Positions 1 through 11,327 of a stretch of 64,000 nucleotides of DNA are shown piece by piece (the stretch's first letter is position 1; the number at the start of each line of letters is the position of its first letter). Below the pieces are notes generated by a model that was given only the letters and a program-made list of their open reading frames with translations, searched no databases and had not been told where the DNA came from. The stretch comes from Anthopleura xanthogrammica (Eukaryota > Cnidaria > Anthozoa > Actiniaria > Actiniidae). Position numbers and translations under genes: made by a program. The stretch spans positions 8,686,539-8,750,538 of the forward strand of contig OZ025208.1 in NCBI GenBank assembly GCA_964019055.1. Direction: 5' to 3'.

Positions 1-44
1 GTCATACATTAGTGTTGAAATCTCATTCAAATTTGGTGAAGAAG

Positions 45-3000
45 TCATGGAATAAAATAAAAAATAAACAAAAAAACAAAAAAGGCCAAAAAAATAAACA
101 AAAAAACTAAAATGATACATGTACAGCATTTTTTCGATCTGCTATTCTTAAAATCCGCAACAGCGACTCTGTAATTTTCAAGATCCACACTGACAGAGTG
201 GCTGTAAATTTCAGGATCCACAACAGAGCTATTGTAATTCCGTAGCAGTGGCTTTTCTAATGTTTCTCTGGCTATTCTTTTCACCCTTTCCCAGTCTCCC
301 TCGACTTCACACACATTGTTATATGGGTTAGCAGGATCCATTATTCGGGGCCTGAAAGGAAAGAAAGAGGAATTGTTTTCTCAGTTAAATCAGCACATTA
401 CATTTTATATTGTTAGCCTAACAACTTGCTGTAACCTCTTTTATTCTCTATCTCCTGTGCATGCGCATACACAGGTAACCCAATATGTAGACTACAATAG
501 GAATAGCCTGTGAACAGGCTCTACAGGAATGAGAGATGGTAAAGGGTTAAGAATAAGAAGGGGAAGAAAAGAAAGCGATCCTTTATCCCAATTATACTTA
601 TACACCACTTTCCTATTATCTTCGATTCTTGCCCTGTAGTTCCTGAGGAGGCACTTCATTCATGTTCATTAGGAAACCATGGGACACAACATTATTGTCT
701 TAGGGTAAATGGTTTGAACCCAGGAGTAGCAGTAGAGTGAGAAATGTGATCATCCGGGTGAGTGTAGCGAGAATCTCGTTAAACGGAACACCCATAACAA
801 ATCTACAAATAAAACTAATGACGAACCTACGACTACTGCCACTATACCTTACATAAAGGGCACCTCTGAGACGATAGCACGAATTTTCCGCTCAGGCTGT
901 CGAAATGTCAGTATCCACCAACAACAGTCTTTCTCAAGACTACACTCACCCGGACGATCACATTTCTCACTCTACTGCTACTCCTGGGTTCAAACCATTT
1001 ACCCTAAGACAATAATGTTGTGTCCCATGGTTTCCTAATGAACATGAATGAAGTGCCTCCTCAGGAACTACAGGGCAAGAATCGAAGATAATAGGAAAGT
1101 GGTGCCGTATAATTGGGATAAAGGATCGCTTTCTTTTCTTCCCCTTCTTATTATTGTCTTACTTTCCATGTTGAATCCTATTAAAACTGTACTCATCCCA
1201 CTTGACATTTAGTTGGCTGTGATTATGTAATGCTTCCATTACATCTTTGAACAGCTGAGCTGTGGTAAACTTGAGTGGGCTTCCTGCTTTCTCCCAAACA
1301 TCGATCGTCAGAAGCTCTAACAGGTATGAATTAGGCACCCGCGGCTGTCCATATTCCCAAGGTAGATACGTCTTGCACCAGTGCTTCACCAGACGGATAA
1401 GGCTTTTGAGCTTAGTTGGCTTGTACTTTATAAAATCACGCTGTAACTGTGCTAGTGCTGCAGAGCAGAATTGTTGTGTGTCGTAGTCGTATCCTGCCAT
1501 CAGATCATAAAGCTCTTCGCGAGAAAATTCTGTGAGCGCAAAATATAATAAATCATCACTTTTAGTCAGGTATGTTAACTGAACGACATATATTAAGGTG
1601 TAAGAAACTTAAGAAAAACTAGGGGGAAAAAAGAACATGTAAGCGCAAAGAATGAACAAATGAAGGATTACCAGGGCAGATCCAGGGGGAGGGTCAGGGG
1701 AGTCCAGACCCCCTGTCATACCTAAAGTTCCATTGTTTGTTTTATCCTAAAATTTAGTTTTGTCACAGGTTTGAAGTAAATTTTGTATTAAGTAATTAAG
1801 TATACCTTTGGACCCCACCCCCTCAACAAATTCCTGGATCCGCCCTTGAGGAAGTAAGAATGAACGAATAAAGGAAGGAAGGAAGCAATTATAATACCAA
1901 CCTAGAAAAACACATTCTAGAATTGCAACATTGTCACTCAAGCGAATCCAGGAAGGGTTATTCTTCTTCTTGCCCCTAGCTTTTTCTTTTAATCCAACGC
2001 AAGTACAGTTCCAAACCTTTTTACTGGGTTACCTGTGGTAAACCAGTCATAAAATACCTTCGTTTTTTACTGGGTTACCTGTGGTAAACCAGTCGTAAAA
2101 TACCTTCGTTTTTTTTTTCCTGATTCCTTCGCGACAAAATGGCAAAGTTGCGCAATACTACCCAGGGGTCTTCAGAACTTTACCCAAGAGGCCTTAGCGG
2201 GCATCTGCTACAGGGTTCCTGTCTATAGTCCGATCAATTAGCATGTGCCAACTGTCAATCAATGTCACTACGTTGCCAACTAATTAAGAGAGGGCGGAGC
2301 TAGTTTATCACGTGACATAAATTAATGTCTATGCATGCTCTATTTCGTTGACTGCTGTAATTCAAGAGTGAGCCGAGTCAGAATTTTTAATTTATTCGTA
2401 AACAAGGATAATTCTAATCGAACCAGGAATTCTGAAGAATTTTCATTGCTCACGGCAAATCCGCTTACTTTGATTAACTACTCGTGCTCTCACTCAGCTA
2501 TTTAAAGCTGTATTATTTGTAGTATCAGTACAAAAAAAAAACTAGCCATAGCCAATATTTAGTTTTTGTGTTAAAGAATTTCTACGCGCTCCAAACGAAA
2601 TCAAACCGATGGGATGTCCAATTCTCCGATGCTATTTTAATGGTTTGACTCAACAAGACTACTATAAATGAAGTACAAAGAAGTTTATTCGGGCTTTCAT
2701 TTTGATATTAAGAACTGAAGAGTAATGAGAAATATTGTTAAATCGAACGCATGCATTTTGATCGATCTCTTATAAAGTCATTCAACTCGCGGCTCACTCG
2801 TCAAACATTTACGAACTGTCGATTGATTTACAAATATATACGAACATAAAAAATTGTAAAATGTAAAGCAATTCTGAGGGTAGTTTTGAGCAATTATTTG
2901 CTCGTCTTACCGTTCTAAACGAAGGATTCATGTAGTAAACAAATAATGCTGACCTCAAGCAAACGTGTCTCCGTCAGCTCGCTTTGGCGACTTTCTGTCT

Positions 3001-6000
3001 GCGACTTAATTACGCATGATAAAACTCGAACTGGAATCGGAAGGATATGGAAGTTGGACTTCATCTAAATGGGTATTTTCGAAGATTTAGTTTTTGATTG
3101 AATTTTTTTTTCCAAAATGGCTTTCACTGTACATTTATAGTAGGCAGTCTCTGACTGTCTTTTGAAAAACGACGAAAAAAGAAAACGAGGGCCTCGACAG
3201 TACGATACATCAGAAATATTAAAAACCAAATTACAGTCAGCTTATTTTATAATTGATCACTCTTTTTCCACAAAGGGTGGGTCAAGGGCACCCTAGGACC
3301 CTCCCCCTCCGCCCTGCCCCTGGTCCCACCCAGTCCAGGTAACCCAGTGCACGCTGCCACCAGCGTCTTGTTTGTTTTTTTTTCCTGATTCCTTCGCGAC
3401 AAAATGGCAAAGTTGCGCAATACTACCCAGAGGGTCATTGCGGCCTTATCCAAGAGTCCTTAGCGGGCATCTACTACAGGGTTCCTGTCTATAGTCCGAT
3501 CAATTAGCATGTGCCAACTGTCAAACAATGTCACTACGTTGCTAAGTGATTAAGAGAGGGCGGAGCTAGTTTATCACGTGACATAATTTAATGTCTACGC
3601 ATGCTCTATTTCGTTGACTGCTGTAATTAAAGAGTGAGCCGAGTCAGAATTTTTAATTTATTCGTAGACAAGGATAATTCTAATCCAACCCGGAATTCTG
3701 AAGAATTTGCATTGCTCACGGCAAATCCGCTAACTTTGATTAACTACTCGTGCTTTGACTCAGCTATCTAAAGCAGTATTATCTGTAGTATCAGTACAAA
3801 AGGAAAAAGCTGGCCGTGGCCGATATTTAATTCTTATATTAAAGAATTTCTAGATCTACGCACTCCAAGCTAAATCAAACCGATGGGACGTCCTGACTTC
3901 ATTCGAGTTTTACCGACCCGATTCTCGGATGCTATATTTAATGGTTTGACTCAACAAGACTACTACAAATAAACATGAGGTACAAAGAAGTTTATTTGGG
4001 CTTTCATTTTGATATTAAGAACTGAAGAGTAATGAGAAATATTGTTAAATCGAACGCATGTATTTTGATTCTCAGATCGATCTCTTATAAAGTCATTCAA
4101 CTCGCGGCTCACTCGTCAAACATTTACGAACTGTCGATTGATTTACAAATATATACGAACATAGAAAATTGTAAAATGTAAAGCAATTCTGAGGGTAATT
4201 TTGAGCAATTATTTGCTCGTCTTACCGTTCTAAACGAAGGATTCATGTAGTAAACAAATAACGCTGACCTCAAGCAAACGTGTCCGTCAGCTCGCTTTGC
4301 CGACTTTCTGTCTGCGACTTAATTACGTATGATAAAACTCGGACTGGAATCGGAAGGATATGGAAGTTGGACTTCACCTAAATGGGTATTTTCGAAGATT
4401 TAGTTTTTGATTGAATTTTTTTTTTTCCAAAATGGCTTTCACTGTACATTTATAGTAGGCAGTCTCTGACTGTCTTTTGAAAAAACGACGAAAAAAGAAA
4501 ACGAGGGCCTCGAGTACGATACATCAGAAATATTAAAAACCAAAAACCAGCGTCTTGTTTTATACGGTGTGCATGTTTAAAAGTTCCCTTCAATTCACGC
4601 AGTCCCAACTAGTTAACTGAGATTGAAATATACGTTTGCTATTTTTTGAAAGCAGAATTAAATCTTTATTCTTAGTTTGCAAAATGAATAATAAAACAAT
4701 AATTGAACCCGTTTTTTTATCGTAAATATCAAGACCTCGGCTTCGCCCGATAACTCGGCCTTGGTCTTGATAATTTACGATATCATGTTCAACCTCATTC
4801 AATAATTGTTTATCAACTTACCATCGTACACGTTTGCATCAAATGTTGGTAAAATGTCAACGTCTACACTTTCATTCCGTTCAAAATGTTGCATCTCAAT
4901 CTCGACCATGAAGCTGTTGACCCTGATTATCCTGATTCCCCAACCACGTTTATTTTTTCTTAAGGGATTCCTCTTAAGAAGCTTTACAAGCTGAGCTAAA
5001 ATTCCACTTATTTTCTGCTTTAACTCACAAGCATTTTTGATGCCATTCATGACAAGGATGCAGTCTAAATCTGACCTGCCTTTTAGTGCAGTTCCTTTAC
5101 CCATTGATCCGCCCTATAATAGGTAAAAAACAAGACTAGTTGATCAGCAGCTAAGAGGTTGAGCTTCTCATTCAAATGCATTTTTTAAACGTCAAGCAAA
5201 ACTCAGTGCCTAACAATTCAGAATCGAGAAAATATTTAGGAAAAACTGGTAAAAAGTATGTTTATCGGCGTTGCTATGGAAACACTGAATAGCACGAAAA
5301 GAACGTGGTTCAAAAGGCCTCCAAACCCAATTTCTGGTATAAAATTCTGATTCATTGAGCTAAAGTAAGACTATGTATAAGCGGATTCAAAAACAGAAGT
5401 GTGACCGGCCCAAAAAAAACTACTTGAAGCCACCTTAACGGCCTCGATTATTCATGTTTATAGTATGCCCAAGATTTTTCTCGGTTTTGGAATGATAACC
5501 TATCGCTCATCGCCTATATATTGCCTATCTTCTTTGGCTCCGATAACCTTTTTTTTGAAAAAGGTATATTCCAACAAAGCAACAAACCAGTATCGTAAAA
5601 ATGGTTGGCATAGTAATATCACACTGAGTACCAATGCCCAATAAACACAATGTTTATCGCAAAGTTTGGTGCACAAAGATAGACTGAGTTTTTCGCTTCC
5701 TCCCCCTCTTACTTTTATAAGCCTTTTCACAGTCGGTGATCGCATATGACTTGGAGGTAGATACGCAGGCATTCCACAGCATTGGAAACTAGGACATTAA
5801 ATTTTTCATCTGGCTGAAGTTGCTCAGCAATGAATTTGTCAAGATCTGTGGGTCGTAGATCTCGAAAGTCATCTGTAAAAAGAAAATAAGGTTTATGTTG
5901 CATGATGATAATGACGATCACTGTGATGACGGGGATGATGATACAATTATTAAAACCGAAAATTATCCACCAAGTTGGCTAAATCATTATATGCAGTCAA

Positions 6001-8465
6001 TGTCATCTGTAAAATACAGTGATGAAGATGATCATAAGATGATGATCATGATGATACAATCATTAAAGGAACCAGACACTTATCTACCAAGCCATCTCTC
6101 CGCAATATGTAAATAGTTTAAGGAGGGGTTAATCTGGTATCAAGTTTTGCCTTTTTCTACACTAATTCATTAGTAGTTTAAACAGATTTTCTTACCATAC
6201 GGAGAACATACAAGTATAGACGACAAAGCTTCGACTAGAAAAAAAATATATAAAATAATATATATAAGATAATATATTTAAATCAAAATCGATTAGAGCT
6301 AATCAATGATGAAAGTTTAAAAACAAACCGAGAAATTAAAAACATTCTTTATTTTTCAAAAATTGACTTAACTTCCGGGTCCAAAAATAAAAGTAGCTCA
6401 ATAAAGATTTCTATTACTTTTTCTTCACGACAGAATTTATAGTCCAAAGTTCTTAATATACATTTTTATGCTTGTACACCTAATTGCAAGAAGGTTGTCA
6501 TATAAAAATAACAAATAACAAATGGGAATTAACTATTTTTGCAAAACAGATGTAATTATTTCATTGTTTTTAAGGTATAGACTGATATTTTGAGACAATC
6601 GTTTAGATATATTGCTAAACAGTTATTCTCATTGATTTAGGGAGCTTTAGAATCAAAATAAAGGAAATATTTCTAATTAATTCCTATTTGTTATTTTTTA
6701 GTTACTGGGTTGCTATGGTAGCAAACCAGTCTTAAAATGAGATCCGTTTTTCGGGCGTCAGGTAGACCATAATTTCACACGTCATGATTGGTCGAGAACT
6801 TGTAAACAATGTCCAATGTCCAATGAAGTTGCCACACGACATCGAGGACGATGTAATTATAGTTTTTAGTGTTGTGTCACCATTAATTCATTCGTTCAGG
6901 GTTCGTGAAGTACTAGTTTGTCTGTAGGCATGTTGCGTACTATTGTCTTTAGGTTTTTTAACGCTACGCTTAAACTACTTACAAACACACACGCCGTACG
7001 TGGTAGACACACACACTAAAAGATGTTATTGAGCGATTTTGGAACGGGTTGGTCCACATACTCAAAGAGAGAAGTCTGAGAATCTATGAGCTATCTTTGA
7101 GAATCTATGAGCAAACTACGGTATGAGAATCGTAGAACTAGACAAACTAGTCAAAATAGACTAAGAGAATCTATAAACTACCTAGCTATGATCAAACTAG
7201 ATCTTACCAGATCTCAGATACAAAAAAATATACTGAGACAAACTACAGAACGAGAGACAAACTACAAAACGAGTGACAAACAAAGCTTTGATGAAAGCTG
7301 ACTCCAAGAACTTGTAGAAGTCAGACGAGCTGATAGTGATCTACAAGAAAGCGAACTGCCAAGACTCCTTGTTGAATATTTCCATTTATGAAAATACAGA
7401 AAACAAAAACTGAGGGAAAAACAAATGACCAGTTAAACACATTTTGGCTAAGAGTATTTACATTGATAAAACATTTGTTTTGCAGCGAACAGTTTCGGTA
7501 CTGAAATAGATATGTTTATTTCATCAGCTAGTCTTGCAAGGTACTCTATAGGTCAAGTAGAAATATAATATGCGTTGACAAGTCAGTAACGCAACACTAA
7601 TGTCTTACTAGAATTTAAAATGTTTTTAATAAAGGGGGACTTTGAACCCAAAAGGAACACTTTGGTAAGAAATAAATAATGGTAATTGAACTAAGTGGAG
7701 TGCAATTTGGTCTGATATCAAACGCGTGATAACAAAATCACACGACCGCGTAGCGGGAGTGTGATTTGTAATCGCAAGTTTGATATCAGACCAAAATTGC
7801 ACGACACAAAGTTCAATTATCACTTTATTATATCCATTTTGAAATCATACTAGATAGACACTAAATTTGTGATAAATACAAAAGTATTTATTCACAAATA
7901 GCCAGTATTTTGTTTCTTTTTGTAACAAAAAATTCCAGTCAAACTTGAAAAAAGCTACATTTTATGTTCCTTATTTGCTGTAATCTGATTGGCTGATTAC
8001 ATACAATCCTGTAATCTGATTGGTTACCTTTTCTAGTGTTGCATTGTGATTGGCTGACAAAAAGATGCAATTCGGACTCAAAATAGTGCGATTCGGACTC
8101 AAAATAGTGCGATTCGTGCTTGAATCAATCTACTGAGAGCCAATCAGATTACAGGATTTGCTAGTGATTTCAAAGTGGATATAATAATAGAGTTTATAGG
8201 AATGGTGAGTGGGCGAGCTCTCGTTTTATATGACAATTAGGTGTACATATATGTATCTTGCTGTGACAAACAGCGATGTGTGACCGTAACGTTTGTTTTT
8301 GAGCCTGTGTAGAGTTGCGTGACTTCCAAGAAAAGCCTAGAAGATTTTCAAGAAACTTCATGGGGATCATTAAATTTCAAAATCTTGGGGTTTTTTGAAT
8401 AGAAAATTGTCTAAACATTTACCGTCATCGAAGACATCGACAGAATGTGAAAACTCGTAGCTCAT
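45..8465 (-). CDS. OAS: 2'-5' oligoadenylate synthase (OAS), five coding exons, apparent frameshift in exon 2
   Basis: Coding exons (high to low): 8465-8423, 5872-5713, 5113-4822, 1529-1163, 351-45; junction phases 1, 0, 1, 2 agree. OAS enzymes make 2'-5' oligoadenylate from ATP on sensing dsRNA. Visible: a helix like the family's N-terminal one (LDKFIAEQLQPDEKF); the nucleotidyltransferase loop GGSMGKGTALKGRSDLD with two catalytic Asp; the third Asp in VDVDILPTFDA; the OAS C-terminal block LQRDFIKYKPTKLKSLIRLV; and the late motif PRIMDPANPYNNV. The ATG at 8465 is chosen because an in-frame stop lies upstream in the same exon. Within exon 5872-5713 the frame giving RIYLQVICDH must shift to reach TVKRLIK before the GGS loop, and total exon length (1169 nt) is one short of a multiple of three, consistent with a 1-nt deletion or assembly error. 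The last exon ends with KKCCTC and about 20 hydrophobic residues, a possible tail anchor. About 389 aa if the frame is continuous. Family very sure; functionality unsure. Confidence 0.88.
550..1153. repeat. Long near-perfect inverted repeat in the last OAS intron, with Penelope-like loop fragment
   Basis: Bases 550-769 recur almost exactly as the reverse complement at 939-1153, giving two arms of about 215 bp around a loop of about 170 bp. The inner arm edges read CCGGGTGAGTGTAG / CTACACTCACCCGG. On the + strand the loop near 820-905 reads PYIKGTSETIARIF, which resembles the late reverse-transcriptase segment of Penelope-like elements, so the arms may be inverted copies of that element's terminal repeat. 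The right arm ends about 10 bp from the OAS splice donor at 1162. Confidence 0.85.
1674..1848. mobile_element. MITE-like element (GGATCC TIR family)
   Basis: Ends read AGGGCAGATCCAGGGGG and CAAATTCCTGGATCCGCCCT, inverted relative to each other. A related element lies at 9369-9762 and a degenerate relative at about 38526-38715. It lies in OAS intron 3. Confidence 0.6.
2023..2093. repeat. Two tandem copies of a 46-bp hairpin-bearing unit
   Basis: The unit contains ACTGGGTTACC TGT GGTAAACCAGT, an 11-bp imperfect stem, at 2023-2047 and 2069-2093, each followed by the same AAAATACCTTCG segment. A variant hairpin lies at 6704-6730. It lies in OAS intron 3. Confidence 0.7.
2106..4547. repeat. Two 1.1-1.2 kb direct repeats in OAS intron 3
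   Basis: Copy 1 (about 2106-3235) and copy 2 (about 3370-4547) share the same order of blocks: TTCCTGATTCCTTCGCGACA at the start, CACGTGACATAA, CATTTACGAACTGTCGATTG, and CATCAGAAATATTAAAAACC at the end, with small indels. The motif CCAGCGTCTTGTTT follows copy 2 (4548) and precedes copy 2 (3359), so this looks like a tandem duplication with about 130 bp of C-rich DNA between the copies. I find no convincing coding sequence in either copy and cannot assign a transposon class. Confidence 0.85.
4718..4792. repeat. Short foldback hairpin
   Basis: ATCGTAAATATCAAGACC (4719 onward) pairs with GGTCTTGATAATTTACGAT ending near 4790. It sits in OAS intron 3, just outside the nucleotidyltransferase exon, and looks like a minimal foldback element. 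Confidence 0.6.
7640..8190. mobile_element. Composite foldback repeat
   Basis: An internal palindrome at about 7677-7829 pairs TTTGGTCTGATATCAAACG with its near reverse complement around a GACCGCGTAGCGGGAG loop. The outer part carries repeated GTAATCTGATTGG blocks in both orientations (7978-8030 and 8141-8157), and the flanks read CACTTTATTATATCCA on one side and GTGGATATAATAATAG on the other. Interpreted as a nested or composite non-autonomous DNA element in OAS intron 1. Confidence 0.55.
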
Positions 8466-8762
8466 GGCTGCACTGACTTCACCGCATTCTTCGTGTTGAA
8501 AGGCATTGTATATAACTCATATCTCATTTTCTGATGATGATCCTGTAATAAAGATCGAAATATCAAACGTCTAAGATCGATTTCTTTAAATTTCGTTTAA
8601 CTGAATTTCAGTAACAATACAATTCTTCGGATTAGCTTTCACTATAACTCATAATGATATAAATTGTTCAGTTATTATTAACTTGAACATATTGAAAACA
8701 TGAGTTTTCAAGCCCTGAAAGTCCTAACTTACCTTGACCTTGAGCTTCGGCTCAGGATTGTC
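8423..8762 (-). promoter_or_regulatory. OAS 5' leader: probable upstream exons and overlapping uORF
   Basis: The first coding exon appears to start at 8542 (TTACAG acceptor just upstream) with the main ATG at 8465. An ATG at 8527 opens a 21-codon uORF in another frame whose TGA (8464-8462) overlaps the main start as ATGA. A further 30-nt candidate exon at 8762-8733 is bounded by TTTTACAG and a GTAAGT donor. No transcript evidence was available, so the leader structure is inferred from splice consensus only. Confidence 0.4.
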
Positions 8763-9368
8763 CTGTAAAACAGAACACGAGATAGAAATTTATAATTCTT
8801 GACAGTTTCCGTGTGTTCCTGATATGATCAAAAATCCTCCGTAAGCAATTCCAAACATCTCTTTTAAAGCTTTTCGATTCTCAGCTAAATATATAAATAT
8901 TCAGTGATAGGTGTAAGCTTAAAAGTAAGCCCTTTTAATAGCTCTTAGATACATTGATATCATGATATCCAGAAAGATTAAGGAAGCTTTCTGTTGTTTG
9001 CGAAAGAAGATCGCGAGGCCGATTCAATTACTAAAATGCCTTTACTCGTCGAAAATAACCCTACGTACTTCAATTTGGCAAGTAAGAGATAGTCCATGGA
9101 ATGAACATGGGATATTAGGACTCTTCTACCTACCTGATCCCATTATTTTGTAGGAAAAAACATTTTGTCGATCTTCAAGAAACTTTATCCCAGCAATATG
9201 GCGTCTTGTTTGTGGTCGTTCACGATGGTTTTGCCACAGGGTACCCACGATACGATTTCATTCACTTATGAAAACCGTTCCTGTGGGAGTTAAGTTCTTT
9301 GTAAGGACTTACGTGTGTAGTCATTATGAAAACTAAATCATATAGTATAATTCCAGCTGCATGGACCT

Positions 9369-9762
9369 TCAAGGGCGGATCCAGGGGGTGGCGATTCCCC
9401 TGTCATACCTGAGGATATAGGGACGGGCAATTTGATATTTGATGAGGGGGTAGGTTGAATCCAAAAAAAATATCGAGCAAGCTAGGTCTCGATCCTTTAA
9501 AAAAGATATCGTGCAACGTCAATTACGGCAAAAAAATGTCGAGCGAGCTTATAAATTCGATTTCAAGATTTCACTTCTTTTGAACCAAATGGGATATTCG
9601 ACTTTTGAAGAAATTCTAATGCCTCTCAAACTTCTGGAAATCGCATTTCCGAGTCTGAATTTAATTTTTTTTCGGGGGTCATTTCTACGTCATTATTTCA
9701 GATCAGCTGGTTGGACCCCCCCCCCCCCCCCCCCTTCAAAAATTCCTGGATCCGCCCTTGAC
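9369..9762. mobile_element. MITE-like element (GGATCC TIR family), longer copy
   Basis: Ends read CAAGGGCGGATCCAGGGGG and CAAAAATTCCTGGATCCGCC, inverted; an internal run of C lies at about 9717-9733. Same family as 1674-1848. No coding capacity recognised. Confidence 0.65.
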
Positions 9763-10561
9763 CTTTGAGTTTATAATATAAAACCAAGCAAGAAAAACTC
9801 TAAATCTGAACTTATAAATTATACTCTTATTACTATAACGATTTACGATCCAGAATAGTACTATTCGCACATTTAAAAAAAACGTATGCATAAAATGTCA
9901 TCAAACCTTTCCTTTACCTAGTGTCAAGAACAAATTATTAGCTTCCATATAAAATATGATCCAAATTACAAAATCTTAACATCTTTCTGAATTCGTTTTT
10001 CTCTCTTGATTTGCAAAAAAAAAAACTTCACAATTTGGTAGGGTTACTAGAGTTACACTGAGTAATTTTAATCCTGGCCCTTCTAGATACGAATTATAAT
10101 TATTTAAAAGTTGATTTTTGCGGAGGTAGGTAAAACGTGAGAACCCCGCAGAGAAAACTCTAGAAACACAGGAGAGAACCATCAGAATCATATCAAATAA
10201 AGCATTTTTTTGGTCTGTTTAATTCGTGAAATATAGATATTTTAATTAAAATTAGTCTTACACTGTTACAGAAAAGAGCTTATATATTCAGTTTCTCATT
10301 TTCTTCCAGTGGACGGTGAACTACAATATTTTATACGGGTAAAAATTAAAAAACCATTGTCTTTCTTTCATTTAAGCTACATGCATTTATCCGGAAAATA
10401 TATTGTTAAAAAAGCTCAAGATCCTGACACAAAATTAGGTGTTAAGCATATACTCGGCTTAATTTTTTGTAAGAGTGAGTGGTTTTCTTTTATTTATAGT
10501 TACCGGTATCAAATATCAACATACTTTGACAACCAGTTTTTTACATTGCTGGGTTTCGTCT

Positions 10562-10838
10562 AAGGTGCGGCAATACGAGCAATAAAATCGTGCAACTTCT
10601 CGCGCAACATACATTGTTGTGTTACAAACCAAGTCGCAGAGTGAATTAGTGTGGCTCGTATTACCACCCCATACAATGCGACAACAGAATTTTGTTGCGC
10701 GACTTTGTAAGCAGAAGCCCTTTCTACTCTCTGCAACAACGAAAATTTGTTGCGCACGGGTCGGTAATACGAGCAATATTCGCTCTGCAACTTGAAGCGC
10801 AACTTGCAACGATTTCGTTGCTCGTATTACCGCACTTT
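10562..10838. mobile_element. MITE-like element with 20-bp TIRs
   Basis: The left end AAGGTGCGGCAATACGAGCA matches the reverse complement of the right end TGCTCGTATTACCGCACTT with two or three differences. Further internal inverted blocks (GTGCAACTT / AAGTTGCAC-like) occur. A partial relative with GGCGCGGAAATTCGAGCAAC starts near 11671. Confidence 0.7.
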
Positions 10839-10955
10839 TGATGAAAGTCTTTGAATCATATTACCTGCACAGTCTAAATGTTGGTCAAACACTGATCAAC
10901 ATGTGCTCTCATCCAGAAAGAAACTTTCATAAGTGATGATAACTGAGGTTCAGAT

Positions 10956-11119
10956 AGGGCCGTAGCAAGCGGAGGGGCTGGGAGGCTTGAGCTCTCCAGG
11001 TTTCCCCAGAAAAGTAAAGCAAGTATGGAATTAAATTTTCATTTGTCGTGGTCACGTGTTGCTTTGTGCCCCCCCCCCCCCCCCCCCCCCCAGTTTTTCA
11101 AGGCTTGCTACGGCCCTGT
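10956..11119. mobile_element. MITE-like element with AGGGCCGTAGCAAGC ends
   Basis: The left end AGGGCCGTAGCAAGC recurs inverted as GCTTGCTACGGCCCT at the right end. A poly-C run sits at about 11070-11091. Confidence 0.65.
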
Positions 11120-11162
11120 TAAGAGAAGGTAAAACTATTATTCTTGCTGAGCAGTATTTTGT

Positions 11163-11327
11163 ATAGACCCTTTGCATAAATGTACTAATCATTTGCATAT
11201 AAGTACTAAGCCTCCCTTGAGTGCAGGAAAACAAAAGATGTGTTTAATGAACCATTCAGGTTGCATTACGTCATTGCGAGGCTTAAGACGTATCTTCCTA
11301 TGATTAGTACATTAATGCAAAGGGTCA
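11163..11327. mobile_element. MITE-like element with TAGACCCTTTGCA ends
   Basis: The left part, GACCCTTTGCATAAATGTAC then TAATCAT, is the near reverse complement of the right part, ATGATTAGTACATTAATGCA then AAGGGTC. Confidence 0.7.

Noticed and set aside
4590..4802. 70-codon minus-strand frame next to the OAS catalytic exon
   Set aside because: It overlaps a foldback hairpin, and OAS reading joins 4822 directly to 1529 in phase.
10516..10809. Two overlapping minus-strand frames of 80-97 codons
   Set aside because: They lie within a MITE with clear terminal inverted repeats; no domain seen.
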